Below, in pieces: positions 26,729 to 38,600 of a stretch of DNA of 64,000 bases; within the stretch, counting starts at the first letter, position 1, and each line of letters opens with the position of its first letter. The notes beneath the pieces were generated by a model that searched no databases, was not told the origin of the DNA, and saw nothing but the letters and a program-made list of their open reading frames with translations. The DNA comes from Roseibaca sp. Y0-43 (lineage in GTDB: Bacteria > Pseudomonadota > Alphaproteobacteria > Rhodobacterales > Rhodobacteraceae), in NCBI RefSeq assembly GCF_020667835.1, contig NZ_JAFMPR010000010.1, positions 1-64,000 of the forward strand. Direction: 5' to 3'. A program made the position numbers and the translations under genes.

Positions 26729-28162
26729 ATGCTGATACATCCTGTCCTGCTCTGCGGCGGATCTGGAACACGGTTATGGCCGCTGTCGCGAAAGTCTTAT
26801 CCGAAGCAATTCACACCGATCATGGGGGAGCGTAGCTTGCTGCAAAGCTCTGCCCGGTTGGTATCGGGTCCGGGCTTCGCCGCCCCCACGATTGTCACCG
26901 CCGCCGATTTTCGCTTCATTGTCACGGAACAACTGGCCGAGATCGGCATCGAGCCCGGCGCCATCTTGCTGGAACCTTCGCCTCGCAATACCGCGCCAGC
27001 GATCTTGGCCGCAGCCCTTTCCCTTGGCGACGACAGCCTTGTGCTGGTTACACCATCCGATCATGTCATTCCCGACCCCGACCGGTTTCGCCAAACACTC
27101 TTGGCCGGGGTGCCCGCCGCGCGGCAAGGGCAGCTTGTCACATTCGGCATAAAACCGGACCGGGCGGAAACCGGCTATGGCTGGCTGGAACTGAACACAA
27201 GCATCGACGACCTGTGCCATCCGGTGCCCCTTGCGTTGCAGCGCTTTGTCGAAAAGCCCGACGCGATCACGGCTCAGACCATGCTGGCCACTGGTCGGCA
27301 CTTGTGGAATGCCGGGGTCTTTCTGTTCCGCGCCGATGCGATGATCCGCGCCTTTCAGACCTACCAGCACCGGATGCTGGCCGCGGTGCAAGATGCGCTT
27401 GCCGCCGCCACCCCGGACCTGGGTTTCACCCGGCTGGGTGCCGCCGCGTGGGACGCGGCCCAAGACATCTCGATTGACTATGCCGTCATGGAAAAGGCCG
27501 ACAACCTGACGGTCATTCCCTATGGCGGCGAATGGTCCGACCTTGGCGGATGGGAGGCGGTCTGGCGCGAAAGCGTACCCGATGCCCATGGCGTGGTGAC
27601 AACCGGTGCCTCTCTGGCAATCGACTGCCGCGACACGCTGCTGCGCTCTGAAACAGAGACCATGCAAATCGTGGGCATCGGGCTGGACAATATCGTTGCC
27701 GTTGCCATGCCCGACGCGGTCCTGGTCGCACACAAGGATTGCGCGCAAGACGTCAAACAGGCCGTGAGCGCGCTGAAGCGGCAACGTACCCCGCAGGCGG
27801 AAACCCTGCCCCGCGCCTATCGACCATGGGGCTGGTATGAAAGCCTTGCACTGGGCCCGCATTTCCAAGTCAAACGCATCCATGTCCATCCCGGTGCGGC
27901 CCTTAGCCTGCAATCGCACAAACACCGCTCAGAGCATTGGGTCGTGGTGCAGGGCACCGCCAAGGTCACGGTGGATGACGAGATCCGGATCGTCACGGAA
28001 AACCAGTCCGTGTTCATTCCGCTCGGGGCCGTGCACCGGCTGGAAAACGCGGGCAGCCAGCCCATGGTCCTGATCGAAGTGCAAACCGGCAGCTATCTGG
28101 GCGAAGATGACATCATTCGTTACGATGACGTTTATGCCCGCGCGCTGTCCGCGCCGGACTGA
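26729..28162 (+). CDS. manC: Mannose-1-phosphate guanylyltransferase / mannose-6-phosphate isomerase
   Basis: This 477-residue bifunctional enzyme makes GDP-mannose. The N-terminal nucleotidyltransferase domain (about 1-340) has the GGSGTRLWPLSRKSYPKQF signature and FVEKP. The C-terminal cupin (about 350-470) carries the isomerase metal site in LQSHKHRSEHW. The stop overlaps the manB start (ATGA), so both steps are co-translated. GDP-mannose feeds surface polysaccharide synthesis; no glycosyltransferases lie beside it here. Confidence 0.95.
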   Translation: MLIHPVLLCGGSGTRLWPLSRKSYPKQFTPIMGERSLLQSSARLVSGPGFAAPTIVTAADFRFIVTEQLAEIGIEPGAILLEPSPRNTAPAILAAALSLGDDSLVLVTPSDHVIPDPDRFRQTLLAGVPAARQGQLVTFGIKPDRAETGYGWLELNTSIDDLCHPVPLALQRFVEKPDAITAQTMLATGRHLWNAGVFLFRADAMIRAFQTYQHRMLAAVQDALAAATPDLGFTRLGAAAWDAAQDISIDYAVMEKADNLTVIPYGGEWSDLGGWEAVWRESVPDAHGVVTTGASLAIDCRDTLLRSETETMQIVGIGLDNIVAVAMPDAVLVAHKDCAQDVKQAVSALKRQRTPQAETLPRAYRPWGWYESLALGPHFQVKRIHVHPGAALSLQSHKHRSEHWVVVQGTAKVTVDDEIRIVTENQSVFIPLGAVHRLENAGSQPMVLIEVQTGSYLGEDDIIRYDDVYARALSAPD

Positions 28163-29583
28163 TGGGGCCGAAATTCGGAACATCGGGGCTGCGCGGGCTG
28201 GTGGCGGATTTGACGCCAGAGCGTATAGAGGCGCATGTCTCTGCATTCCTGACGGTCTGCCAAACCGGCGGCAAGCTGTTTGTCGGGCGTGACCTGCGCC
28301 CAAGTTCGGGCCGGATCGCCCAGACCGTGATCGCCCGCGCCTTGGCGCATGGGGTCAGCGTCAGCGATTGCGGCCCCGTGCCGACGCCCGCCCTGGCGCT
28401 TGCGGCGCAAAGCGCCAGCGCAGGCGCGATCATGGTCACGGGCAGTCACATTCCCGCAGACCGGAACGGGCTGAAATTCTACACCCTCCAAGGCGAGATC
28501 ACCAAGGCAGAGGAATCCGCGATTTCGGCCGCATTGGGCAGTCGCGCGACATCTTTGGCGCGCGGCGTATTGCATCGCCATGATGCACTTGCGCCCTTCA
28601 TGGCGCGCTATTGCACCGCCTTTGGCACGCAGGCTCTGGCCGGGCGCAGACTGGTGGTTTGGTCTCATAGCGCGGTCGGGCGCGATATTTTGGTCGACAT
28701 CTTGCGCAGCTTGGGCGCAACCGTCACAGAGGTCGCGCGCGCGGATCATTTCATCCCGGTCGATACCGAAGCAGTCGCGGACACCGACCGCGCCTTTCTG
28801 CAAGAGATCGCGCGACTACATAGATGCGACGCCATCCTCTCGACCGATGGCGACAGCGACCGCCCGCTGATGACCGATGAAACCGGCAAGCTGGTGCCCG
28901 GTGACATCCTTGGCCAGATCGCGGCGCAATACCTTGGCGCCGATACGGTCGTCACGCCCATCACCTCGAATAGCGGGGCAGAGCAGAAGGGCTGTTTCAG
29001 ATCGGTGATCCGCACGAGAATCGGCTCTCCCTACGTGATTGCGGGCATGGCGGGCGCGGCGGGGCGCGTTGCGGGATACGAGGCCAATGGCGGCTTCCTT
29101 CTGGGCTATGGCGCCCAAGGCCCGGCTGGCCCGCTGCCTGCGCTCATGACACGCGACAGCTATTTGCCGATGATCGCGGCGCTTGTGGCGGCTGGCCCAA
29201 AGGGGCTGGCTGCCCGCGTCGCGGCAGAGCCTGCGCGCTTTACCGCCAGCACGCGGCTGGAACAGGTGCCGACTGCCATGTCGGCGGCGCTTGTGGACCG
29301 GCTGCGCACCGCGTCCGATGTGCAAGCGGCCCTCGTAGCCAGTCTTGGCCAAGATACGGTAAGCGATGTCACGACCATCGACGGGCTGCGCCTGACCTTG
29401 GGCAAGGGGCGGATCGTGCATCTGCGCGCGTCGGGCAATGCACCGGAACTGCGGCTCTACACAGAGGCAGAGACCGAACGCACCGCCAATGACCTGCTTG
29501 CCCGGCTGCATCGCACGATCGCCGACATGCTTGCGGCAGACAGCTCTCCAGCCCTGCGCCGCGCCACACCCCGAACCGGGTGA
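28162..29583 (+). CDS. manB: Phosphomannomutase (alpha-D-phosphohexomutase family)
   Basis: This 473-residue enzyme converts mannose-6-phosphate to mannose-1-phosphate, the substrate of ManC. It has the N-terminal FGTSGLRG motif, the phosphoserine loop in VTGSHIPADRNG, the Mg-binding DGDSDRP loop, and a C-terminal phosphate-binding block (LRASGNAPELRLYTEAE). The phosphoserine loop reads TGSHIP where classical enzymes have TASHNP. The overlap with manC supports mannomutase rather than glucosamine mutase activity. Confidence 0.9.
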   Translation: MGPKFGTSGLRGLVADLTPERIEAHVSAFLTVCQTGGKLFVGRDLRPSSGRIAQTVIARALAHGVSVSDCGPVPTPALALAAQSASAGAIMVTGSHIPADRNGLKFYTLQGEITKAEESAISAALGSRATSLARGVLHRHDALAPFMARYCTAFGTQALAGRRLVVWSHSAVGRDILVDILRSLGATVTEVARADHFIPVDTEAVADTDRAFLQEIARLHRCDAILSTDGDSDRPLMTDETGKLVPGDILGQIAAQYLGADTVVTPITSNSGAEQKGCFRSVIRTRIGSPYVIAGMAGAAGRVAGYEANGGFLLGYGAQGPAGPLPALMTRDSYLPMIAALVAAGPKGLAARVAAEPARFTASTRLEQVPTAMSAALVDRLRTASDVQAALVASLGQDTVSDVTTIDGLRLTLGKGRIVHLRASGNAPELRLYTEAETERTANDLLARLHRTIADMLAADSSPALRRATPRTG

Positions 29584-29622
29584 CAGGTTGCCAGCGCCGC
29601 CTTTTTGCGCGATGCCAGCGGA

Positions 29623-30660
29623 ATGTCGGATGATCTGAAACAGGCTTTGCGCAAGGCAGCGCTGGAATTCGGGTTCACGGCCTGCGCCGTGACGCATCCG
29701 AATGCCATTCCAGACGCGCCGCAAAGGCTGCGCGCCTTTGTCGAGGCTGGCCACCATGGCCAGATGGGCTGGATGGCCGAGCGCATGGAATGGCGCGGCA
29801 ACCCCGCCGCGCTTTGGCCTCAGGCACGCAGCATCATCATGCTGGCCGAAGCCTATACCCCCGATCACAACCCGCTGGACCTGCTAGAGCAGCGCGAGGC
29901 GGGCGTGATCTCTGCCTATGCGCAGGGGCGCGATTACCATGATGTGGTCAAGAAACGGCTGAAACGGCTGGGCCGCTGGTTGATCGAGCAGGCGGGCGGC
30001 GAGATCAAGGTCTTTGTCGATACGGCACCCGTCATGGAAAAGCCCTTGGCAGAGGCGGCGGGTTTGGGCTGGCAGGGCAAGCACACCAACCTTTTGTCGC
30101 GCGAGTTGGGAAACTGGTTCATTCTTGGTGCCATTTTCACCACTCTTGACCTGCCCCCCGACACGCCGGCGCAAGGGCATTGTGGCAGTTGCCGCGCTTG
30201 TCTGGACATTTGCCCGACAGGTGCCTTTCCAGCGCCCTACCAGCTGGACGCGCGGCGCTGTATTTCCTACCTGACGATCGAGCATCACGGCCCCGTGCCC
30301 GAAGAGTTGCGCGCCAAGATGGGCAATCGCATTTATGGATGTGACGATTGCCTTGCGGTCTGCCCTTGGAACAAATTCGCCACTGACGCGCGAGAGGTGA
30401 AATATGCCGCCCGCGACGGCATGATCGCGCCAGACCTTGGCGAGCTGGCACGGCTGGATGACGCCGCCTTCCGCGCGCGGTTCTCCGGCTCTCCCATCAA
30501 GCGGATCGGGCGGGGGCGCTTCGTGCGCAACGTGCTTTACGCCATTGGCAATTCCGGCAGCCCCCGGCTGAAGCCCGTCGCGCAAGCCCTCTGCAATGAC
30601 GCCGACCCTGTTGTCGCAGACGCGGCCCAATGGGCGGTGGCGCGGTTATCGTCGCGCTAG
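29623..30660 (+). CDS. queG: Epoxyqueuosine reductase
   Basis: QueG performs the last step of queuosine tRNA synthesis, reducing epoxyqueuosine with a cobalamin and two 4Fe-4S clusters. The 345-residue protein has both ferredoxin-like motifs, [15 protein letters not shown] and [11 protein letters not shown], and the family block [17 protein letters not shown]. The ATG at 29623 is preferred to a TTG at 29605. It stands alone after manB. Confidence 0.95.
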   Translation: MSDDLKQALRKAALEFGFTACAVTHPNAIPDAPQRLRAFVEAGHHGQMGWMAERMEWRGNPAALWPQARSIIMLAEAYTPDHNPLDLLEQREAGVISAYAQGRDYHDVVKKRLKRLGRWLIEQAGGEIKVFVDTAPVMEKPLAEAAGLGWQGKHTNLLSRELGNWFILGAIFTTLDLPPDTPAQGHCGSCRACLDICPTGAFPAPYQLDARRCISYLTIEHHGPVPEELRAKMGNRIYGCDDCLAVCPWNKFATDAREVKYAARDGMIAPDLGELARLDDAAFRARFSGSPIKRIGRGRFVRNVLYAIGNSGSPRLKPVAQALCNDADPVVADAAQWAVARLSSR

Positions 30661-30666
30661 GGCGGA

Positions 30667-31749
30667 TCAGCCCTGCCAATCCGCGCTTTGCATTTCGCGC
30701 AGGCGGCTGGCTGTGCGTTCGAATTCAAAGGCGCCGGTGCCCTCGGTATATAGCTTTTCCGGCTCTGCCGCCGCAGAGGCGATCAGGCGCACACGCCCCT
30801 CGTAAAGCGCATCTACCAGCGTGACGAAACGTTTGGCCTGATTGTAATTGCCGGAAGATAGCTGCGGAATGTCATCAAGGATCAACACGCGCAGCGCCTC
30901 TGCAATGGCAAGATAGTCGGCCGCGCCCGAGGGCTGGCCGCACAGCTCCCAGAACGATGCCCGGCCCACGCCGTTATGCGCCTTGGGGATGACCACGTCA
31001 CGGCCCGTGACCCGCAGACGCAATTCATGGCCCGGATCGTGGCCGGTCAGGTCGTCCCAAAGCTGGTCCAGCCGCGCGCGGGCCTGTGCGCCCGACGGGG
31101 CGAAATAGACCTGTGCGCCCGCCAGTCGATGCTGGCGGTAATCGGTTTCCGATTCCAGGTGGTGCACGACCATGCGGGCCTTCAGCATGTCGATAAAGGG
31201 CAGGAACAGCGCGCGGTTCAGCCCGTCTTTATACAGATCATCCGGCGGGCGGTTCGAGGTGGTCACAATCGCCACGCCCGCATCCATCAGCCGCTCGAAC
31301 AAGCGGCCCACGACCATGGCATCGGTGATGTCGGTGATCTGCATCTCGTCAAAGGCCAGCAAGCGCACCTGCGCGGCCACTGCATCGGCCACCGGGGCCA
31401 GCGCATCTTGCGTGTTGGCTTGGCGGGCCTTGTGCATACCCGCGTGGATTTCCTGCATGAAGGCGTGGAAATGCACCCGCCGCTTGGGAACATCGCCCGC
31501 ATGGGCCACGAACAGGTCCATCAACATGGATTTGCCACGCCCCACCCCGCCCCACAGATATAGCCCTGGCACAGGTGCGGGCTTGGCGCGGCCAAACAAC
31601 CCCCTCAGCCCGCCAGCCTTGGCCGCGGGCTGTGCCAGATGCTCCAGGATCGGCTGGAACAATGGCAGGGCCGCGCGCTGTGCCGGGTCGGGGCGCAGCG
31701 TGCCGTCTTCGATCTTGCGGTCGTAAAGCGCGGTCAGCGTGTCGGTCAT
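30667..31749 (-). CDS. zapE: Cell division protein ZapE (AFG1-family ATPase)
   Basis: This 360-residue P-loop ATPase of the AFG1/ZapE family has Walker A in GGVGRGKSMLMDLF and Walker B in RLLAFDEMQITD, then the arginine-finger region TSNRPPDDLYKDGLNR. In E. coli ZapE acts at the constricting division ring. The start at 31749 (MTDTLTALYDRK) is family-like; the open frame runs further to 32631 but that part is antisense to sseA. It is convergent with queG. Confidence 0.93.
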   Translation of the reverse strand: MTDTLTALYDRKIEDGTLRPDPAQRAALPLFQPILEHLAQPAAKAGGLRGLFGRAKPAPVPGLYLWGGVGRGKSMLMDLFVAHAGDVPKRRVHFHAFMQEIHAGMHKARQANTQDALAPVADAVAAQVRLLAFDEMQITDITDAMVVGRLFERLMDAGVAIVTTSNRPPDDLYKDGLNRALFLPFIDMLKARMVVHHLESETDYRQHRLAGAQVYFAPSGAQARARLDQLWDDLTGHDPGHELRLRVTGRDVVIPKAHNGVGRASFWELCGQPSGAADYLAIAEALRVLILDDIPQLSSGNYNQAKRFVTLVDALYEGRVRLIASAAAEPEKLYTEGTGAFEFERTASRLREMQSADWQG

Positions 31750-31851
31750 CCCAGAGTGAATACGCCAAGGGGCAGCCCGCGAAAAGCCCCGCTTGCCAGT
31801 CTGCACCTGCCTCGGTAGGTGTAAACAAGCACGATAGCCAAGGGGGCAAAC

Positions 31852-32697
31852 ATGGACGATCCGAAAACGCTGGTTTCTACCGAATGGCTGGCCGCGCATT
31901 TGTCCGACCCCGATCTGCGCGTGCTGGATGCAAGCTATTACATGGCCGCGACCGGGCGCGACGCGAAAGCGGAATATGAGCGCGCGCATATCCCCGGTGC
32001 GCGTTTCTTTGATATTGACGACATCAGCGACCACCGCTCTGCCCTGCCCCACATGGCCCCCCCGGTCGAGAAATTCATGTCGCGCACCCGCGCCATGGGC
32101 GTGGGCGATGGGCATCAGGTGGTGGTCTACGACGGCTCTGGCCTGTTCTCGGCCGCGCGCGTGTGGTGGATGTTCCGGCTGATGGGTAAAACCGACATCG
32201 CCGTGTTGGATGGCGGTTTTCCGAAATGGCAAGCCGAAGGCCGCCCGGTCGAAGATATGCCCCCCGTCCTGCGCGAACGCCACATGACCGCGCAGCGCCA
32301 GCCGCATCTGGTGAAGGATGTCAGCCAGGTCGCCGCCGCGATCAAGCTGCGTGACTGGCAAATTCTGGACGCCCGCAGCCCCTCGCGCTTTCGCGGCGAC
32401 GAACCAGAGCCGCGTGAAGGCTTGCGCTCGGGCCATATGCCGGGCGCGCTGAACCTGCATTATGCCGAATTGCTGAATGCCGATGGCACCATGAAGCGCG
32501 GCGACGCGCTGCGCGCGGCGTTCGAGGGCGCGGGCGTCGATCTTGACCGCAAGGTGATTACCACCTGCGGGTCGGGCGTGACGGCGGCGATCCTGTCGTT
32601 GGGGCTGGAAATTCTGGGCCACCGCGACCACGCGCTTTATGATGGGTCATGGTCGGAATGGGGTCTGTTCCCAGACCTGAAGGTGGAACAGGGATGA
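31852..32697 (+). CDS. sseA: 3-mercaptopyruvate sulfurtransferase
   Basis: This 281-residue protein has two rhodanese domains (about 5-130 and 155-275). The active loop is CGSGVTA, the mercaptopyruvate sulfurtransferase form rather than the CRKGVT form of thiosulfate rhodanese. It moves sulfur from 3-mercaptopyruvate to an acceptor such as thioredoxin or cyanide. Its stop overlaps the start of the GNAT gene (ATGA). Confidence 0.93.
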   Translation: MDDPKTLVSTEWLAAHLSDPDLRVLDASYYMAATGRDAKAEYERAHIPGARFFDIDDISDHRSALPHMAPPVEKFMSRTRAMGVGDGHQVVVYDGSGLFSAARVWWMFRLMGKTDIAVLDGGFPKWQAEGRPVEDMPPVLRERHMTAQRQPHLVKDVSQVAAAIKLRDWQILDARSPSRFRGDEPEPREGLRSGHMPGALNLHYAELLNADGTMKRGDALRAAFEGAGVDLDRKVITTCGSGVTAAILSLGLEILGHRDHALYDGSWSEWGLFPDLKVEQG

Positions 32698-33254
32698 CCA
32701 CCTACCGCGCCGGGGAAACAGTTCCCTACACTGTCACATTCTTGGAAATGACCGAACGGCCAAGCTATGACTGGCCGCACACCCCGACAGCCATGACAGG
32801 CGCGCTGCTGCGTGCCGAAGCGCCGCCCGTCTGGTATTTCCGCGCGCTCTATGATGCGGTTGGCCGCGACTACGCCTGGACAGACCTGCACGCCAGCGAG
32901 GATGCAGAAATCGACGCTTGGCTGAAGAAGCCAGAAGTCGCGCTTTATTCGCTGATCGACAAGGGCTGGCCGCACGGCTTCTTCCTGCTGGATTGGTCGG
33001 CGGGCGAGACATGCGAGCTGTGCTATTTCGGGTTGGTGCCCGGCGTTGTCGGGCGTGGCTTCGGGTCGTGGATGCTGCGCACCGCGATCCTGACGGCTTG
33101 GGCGCAAGACGGGGTCGGCAAGCTGACGGTCAACACCTGCACGCTCGACCATCCGCGCGCGCTGATCCAGTACCAGCGGCACGGGTTTTCCGTGGTCCGG
33201 CGCGAGGACCGCACGCGCCTTCTGACCCGCGACTGGACCAAGGCACAGGACTAA
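32694..33254 (+). CDS. GNAT family N-acetyltransferase
   Basis: This 186-residue protein has the GNAT acetyl-CoA loop region in VPGVVGRGFGSWMLRTAI and the following strand and helix with NTCTLDHPRALIQYQRHGF. The acceptor is unknown. The start at 32694 overlaps the sseA stop by four bases, so the two are co-translated; the next gene follows by four bases. Confidence 0.87.
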   Translation: MTTYRAGETVPYTVTFLEMTERPSYDWPHTPTAMTGALLRAEAPPVWYFRALYDAVGRDYAWTDLHASEDAEIDAWLKKPEVALYSLIDKGWPHGFFLLDWSAGETCELCYFGLVPGVVGRGFGSWMLRTAILTAWAQDGVGKLTVNTCTLDHPRALIQYQRHGFSVVRREDRTRLLTRDWTKAQD

Positions 33255-33258
33255 ACCT

Positions 33259-34446
33259 ATGTTCGAAACCCTGCCCGCCCCCAAGATGGACGGCATCATC
33301 GCGCTGATGCAGGCCTATGCCGAAGACCCGCGCGCGGATAAGATCGACCTTGGCGTGGGGGTCTATCGCGACGCACAGGGCCGCACCCCGGTCATGCGCG
33401 CGGTCAAGGCCGCAGAGGCGCGGATACTGGCCGAGCAGGACAGCAAAAGCTACCTGTCGTTGGCGGGGGACGCTGCGTTTCTTAACGCGATGGAAGGGCT
33501 GCTTCTGGGCGGTGCCGTGCCCAGCGCGCGTGTGGCTGCCGTGGGCACGCCGGGCGGCACGTCGGCGGTGCGCCAGATTTGCGACTTGGTTGCCAAGGTG
33601 CGCCCCGGCACAACCGTCTGGGTCAGCGCGCAGACATGGCCGAACCACGGCCCGCTGATCGCAGCGGCGGGGTTGCAGGCGCGGCCCTACCGTTATCTGG
33701 ATGCGGACGCGGGCGCGCTTGACCGCGACGGCATGTTTGCCGATCTGGGGGCCGCGCAACCCGGCGAGGTGGTTCTGCTGCATGGCTGCTGCCACAACCC
33801 CACGGGCGTGGACCTGTCCCCCCAAGACTGGGCAGAGGTCGCCGCCCTTCTGGAGAGCACAGGCGCCACCCCCTTCGTGGACATGGCCTATCAGGGCTTT
33901 GGCGAAGGGCTGGATGCCGATGCGGGCGGGTTGCGCCATCTGGCGGCGCGTTTGCCCGAAGTGCTGATCGCGGCCAGTTGTTCCAAGAATTTCGGCCTCT
34001 ATCGCGACCGGGTGGGCATTGCGATGGCGGTTGTGCCCGAAAACAACCGCGCGAGCCTTGCGACGTCGCTTGCGGGCCTGAGCCGCCAGAGTTTCGCCTT
34101 CCCGCCCGACCATGGGGGCCGCGTGGTCAGCACCATCCTGGGCGATCCGCTGCTGCGCGCCCAGTGGCAGGAAGAACTGGACGAGATGCGCAGCCGCGTG
34201 CAAACCAACCGCCGCGCGCTGGCCGATGCGCTGCGCGCGGCAACCGGGTCCGACCGCATGGGCAGCGTAGCCGCGCAACAGGGCATGTTTTCCATCCTGC
34301 CGCTGTCAGAGGCGCAGGTGACACAGCTGCGCGAAGAGCATGGCATCTACATGCTGTGGGACGGGCGGGTGAACATGGCGGGGCTGGACCCGTCGCGCGC
34401 GGGCGATGTTGCGCGCGCGGTGGCGCAGGTGATGCGCAGCGCGTGA
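33259..34446 (+). CDS. Aromatic/aspartate-type aminotransferase (class I, PLP)
   Basis: This 395-residue fold-type I aminotransferase resembles TyrB and AspC. It has DLGVGVYRDAQGRTPVM, the GTPGGTSAVRQ cofactor loop, CCHNPTGVD, and the PLP lysine in AASCSKNFGLYRDRVG. It would move amino groups between aromatic amino acids or aspartate and 2-oxoglutarate. It is the third gene of the sseA-GNAT-aminotransferase run and ends at a pair of hairpins. Confidence 0.9.
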   Translation: MFETLPAPKMDGIIALMQAYAEDPRADKIDLGVGVYRDAQGRTPVMRAVKAAEARILAEQDSKSYLSLAGDAAFLNAMEGLLLGGAVPSARVAAVGTPGGTSAVRQICDLVAKVRPGTTVWVSAQTWPNHGPLIAAAGLQARPYRYLDADAGALDRDGMFADLGAAQPGEVVLLHGCCHNPTGVDLSPQDWAEVAALLESTGATPFVDMAYQGFGEGLDADAGGLRHLAARLPEVLIAASCSKNFGLYRDRVGIAMAVVPENNRASLATSLAGLSRQSFAFPPDHGGRVVSTILGDPLLRAQWQEELDEMRSRVQTNRRALADALRAATGSDRMGSVAAQQGMFSILPLSEAQVTQLREEHGIYMLWDGRVNMAGLDPSRAGDVARAVAQVMRSA

Positions 34447-34451
34447 CACGC

Positions 34452-34472
34452 GCCCCGGGCTTGACCCGGGGC
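34452..34472. terminator. Terminator-like hairpin after the aminotransferase gene
   Basis: GCCCCGGG (34452-34459) pairs perfectly with CCCGGGGC (34465-34472) around CTTGA. No T run follows. It lies between two convergent genes. Confidence 0.5.
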
Positions 34473-34481
34473 CTTGCGGTC

Positions 34482-34503
34482 AACCGGGCCTATGCGCCCG
34501 GTT
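34482..34503 (+). terminator. Terminator hairpin overlapping the end of ubiG
   Basis: AACCGGGC (34482-34489) pairs with GCCCGGTT (34496-34503), followed by TTA. It serves the plus-strand genes and overlaps the last codons of ubiG on the other strand. Confidence 0.55.
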
Positions 34504-35233
34504 TTACCGACGCCGTCACGTAATTCACCGACAAGTCGCGCTCGGACAGCGACCAGTTCCACCGGATTTTGTCGAACACGAACCCGGTGCGGTCCACCGG
34601 CTCCAGCCCCGCACGGCGGATCAGGTCGTATAGCTCATCCGGCGTGATGAACTTGGCCCAGTCATGCGTGCCCTTGGGTAGCCAGCGCATGACATATTCC
34701 GCGCCGATGATCGCCATCAGGTAGCTTTTCGGGTTGCGGTTCAGGGTCGAGCAGACCATCAGCCCGCCCGGTTTCAAAAGCTGCTGACACGCCGTCAGAT
34801 AGGCCAGCGGGTCGGCCACATGTTCGACCACTTCCATGTTCAGCACGACATCGAACTGCTCGCCGGCTGCCGCCATATCCTCGGCCGTGGTGTGGCGGTA
34901 GTCGATCTGCAAGCCTTCCTGTTGCGCATGAATTTGCGCCACCGGAATGTTGCGCTCTGCGGCATCGGCGCCGACCACCTCTGCCCCAAGCCGTGCCATG
35001 GGTTCCGACAGCAACCCGCCGCCGCAGCCAATATCCAGCAGGCGCAACCCTTCGAAGGGCACGGGCGCGGTCAGGTCACGGTCAAATTCGGCGGCAATCT
35101 GGCGGGTGATATAGTCCAGCCGGCAGGGGTTGAGCATGTGCAGCGGTTTGAACTTGCCGTTCGGATCCCACCATTCGGCGGCCATCGCCTCGAATTTCGC
35201 CACCTCGGCAGGGTCAATCGTGGTTATGGTCAT
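34490..35233 (-). CDS. ubiG: Ubiquinone biosynthesis O-methyltransferase
   Basis: UbiG makes the two O-methylations in ubiquinone synthesis with SAM. The 247-residue protein has motif [19 protein letters not shown], the NPCRLDYI block typical of UbiG, and [11 protein letters not shown]. The ATG at 35233 follows GAGGGG; the longer frame to 35329 adds a non-family tail. It is divergent from pip with a CTATATAG -10-like box at 35283-35290 between them. Confidence 0.95.
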   Translation of the reverse strand: MTITTIDPAEVAKFEAMAAEWWDPNGKFKPLHMLNPCRLDYITRQIAAEFDRDLTAPVPFEGLRLLDIGCGGGLLSEPMARLGAEVVGADAAERNIPVAQIHAQQEGLQIDYRHTTAEDMAAAGEQFDVVLNMEVVEHVADPLAYLTACQQLLKPGGLMVCSTLNRNPKSYLMAIIGAEYVMRWLPKGTHDWAKFITPDELYDLIRRAGLEPVDRTGFVFDKIRWNWSLSERDLSVNYVTASVKPGA

Positions 35234-35298
35234 GGTCCCCTCGGTTTTTTCCAACTGCCCCATGGCGGGCGACTGAGCCGATCTATATAGTTTCGCAC

Positions 35299-36282
35299 AT
35301 GGACAAGCCAGTCGGACACGATAACGCACATAGGGGGCTTTACCCTTATATCGAGCCTTACGACCAGCGCCTGCTGGACGTGGGCGATGGCCATCGTGTT
35401 TATGTCGAACAATGCGGCAATCCAGACGGTCTGCCCGTGGTGGTTCTGCATGGCGGCCCCGGTGGCGGGTGCAGCCCGACCATGCGCCGCTTTTTCGACC
35501 CCGACCATTACCGCGTCGTGCTGTTTGACCAGCGCGGTTGCGGGCGCTCGAAGCCCTCGGCCTCGACCCATGCGAACACCACCGCGCATTTGCTGGCCGA
35601 TATAGAGCTGATCCGCGAGGTGCTGGAGATCCCCCGCTGGATCGTCTTCGGCGGGTCTTGGGGGGCCACCTTGGCGCTGGCTTACACCCAAGCGCAGCCC
35701 GAGCGCGTGGCGCATGTCGTGCTGCGCGGGGTGTTCATGGGCACGCGCGCCGAACTGGACTGGTTTTATGGCGGCGGGGCCGCACGGTTCTTCCCCGAAC
35801 TCTGGGCACAATTCATCCGCCCCATCCCCGAAGACGAGCATCACGACCTGATCGCGGCCTATGCCCGCCGGCTGTTCAGCGGTGACATTCACGAAGAAAA
35901 CCGCTTCGCCCGCGCATGGACACGCTGGGAAAACGCGCTCGCCTCGATAGAGACGCGCGGGCTGGTTGGGGGCGACGCCCCAAGCGATTACGCCCGCGCC
36001 TTTGCCCGGCTGGAGAATCACTATTTCTCGAACGGGTGCTTTCTGGGCGACGATGGCGCGCTGATGGATGGGCTGTCGAAAATGGCGAATGTGCCGGGCA
36101 CCATCGTGCAGGGGCGCTATGACATGATCTGTCCGCCCACCACCGCGTGGGAATTGCACCGCAACTGGGGCCGCTCGCGGCTGGAAATGGTCGGTATGTC
36201 AGGACACGCGCTGTCAGAGCCCGCGATTGCCCGCGAATTGGTGCGGGTCATGAACCAGCTTCGCGACTTGGTTTCAGCCTGA
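35299..36282 (+). CDS. pip: Proline iminopeptidase (peptidase S33)
   Basis: This 327-residue alpha/beta hydrolase removes N-terminal proline from peptides. The oxyanion loop [10 protein letters not shown], the nucleophile elbow [10 protein letters not shown], the acid region GRYDMICPP and the catalytic histidine in SGHALSEP are all present and in family order. It is monocistronic and divergent from ubiG. Confidence 0.94.
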   Translation: MDKPVGHDNAHRGLYPYIEPYDQRLLDVGDGHRVYVEQCGNPDGLPVVVLHGGPGGGCSPTMRRFFDPDHYRVVLFDQRGCGRSKPSASTHANTTAHLLADIELIREVLEIPRWIVFGGSWGATLALAYTQAQPERVAHVVLRGVFMGTRAELDWFYGGGAARFFPELWAQFIRPIPEDEHHDLIAAYARRLFSGDIHEENRFARAWTRWENALASIETRGLVGGDAPSDYARAFARLENHYFSNGCFLGDDGALMDGLSKMANVPGTIVQGRYDMICPPTTAWELHRNWGRSRLEMVGMSGHALSEPAIARELVRVMNQLRDLVSA

Positions 36283-36285
36283 TCT

Positions 36286-36300
36286 ATAAGTTCAGGTTAT
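36286..36300. promoter_or_regulatory. Weak OxyR-like dyad upstream of katG
   Basis: ATAAGTTCAGGTTAT matches 6 of 8 fixed bases of one OxyR half-site (ATAG-N7-CTAT). The second half-site expected next to it is not convincing. It lies about 80 bases before katG. Confidence 0.2.
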
Positions 36301-36348
36301 CAATTCGATCAGAACAAAAAACTATTCCTGATCCGCCCCACATGTTAG

Positions 36349-38544
<2,196 letters not shown>

Positions 38545-38563
38545 GCTGACCGGAAACCAAACG

Positions 38564-38592
38564 AAAAGGGGCGCCGCGTGCGCCCCTTTTTT
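38564..38592 (+). terminator. Rho-independent terminator of katG
   Basis: AAAAGGGGCGC pairs with GCGCCCCTTTT around a short loop, ending in a run of six T (38587-38592). The A-rich left arm allows it to work on the minus strand for the convergent gene too. Confidence 0.88.
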
Positions 38593-38600
38593 CTATTCGC

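Noticed and set aside
31750-32631. A long in-frame extension before zapE
   Set aside because: It is antisense to sseA and has no ZapE features; MTDTLTALYDRK at 31749 is the family start.
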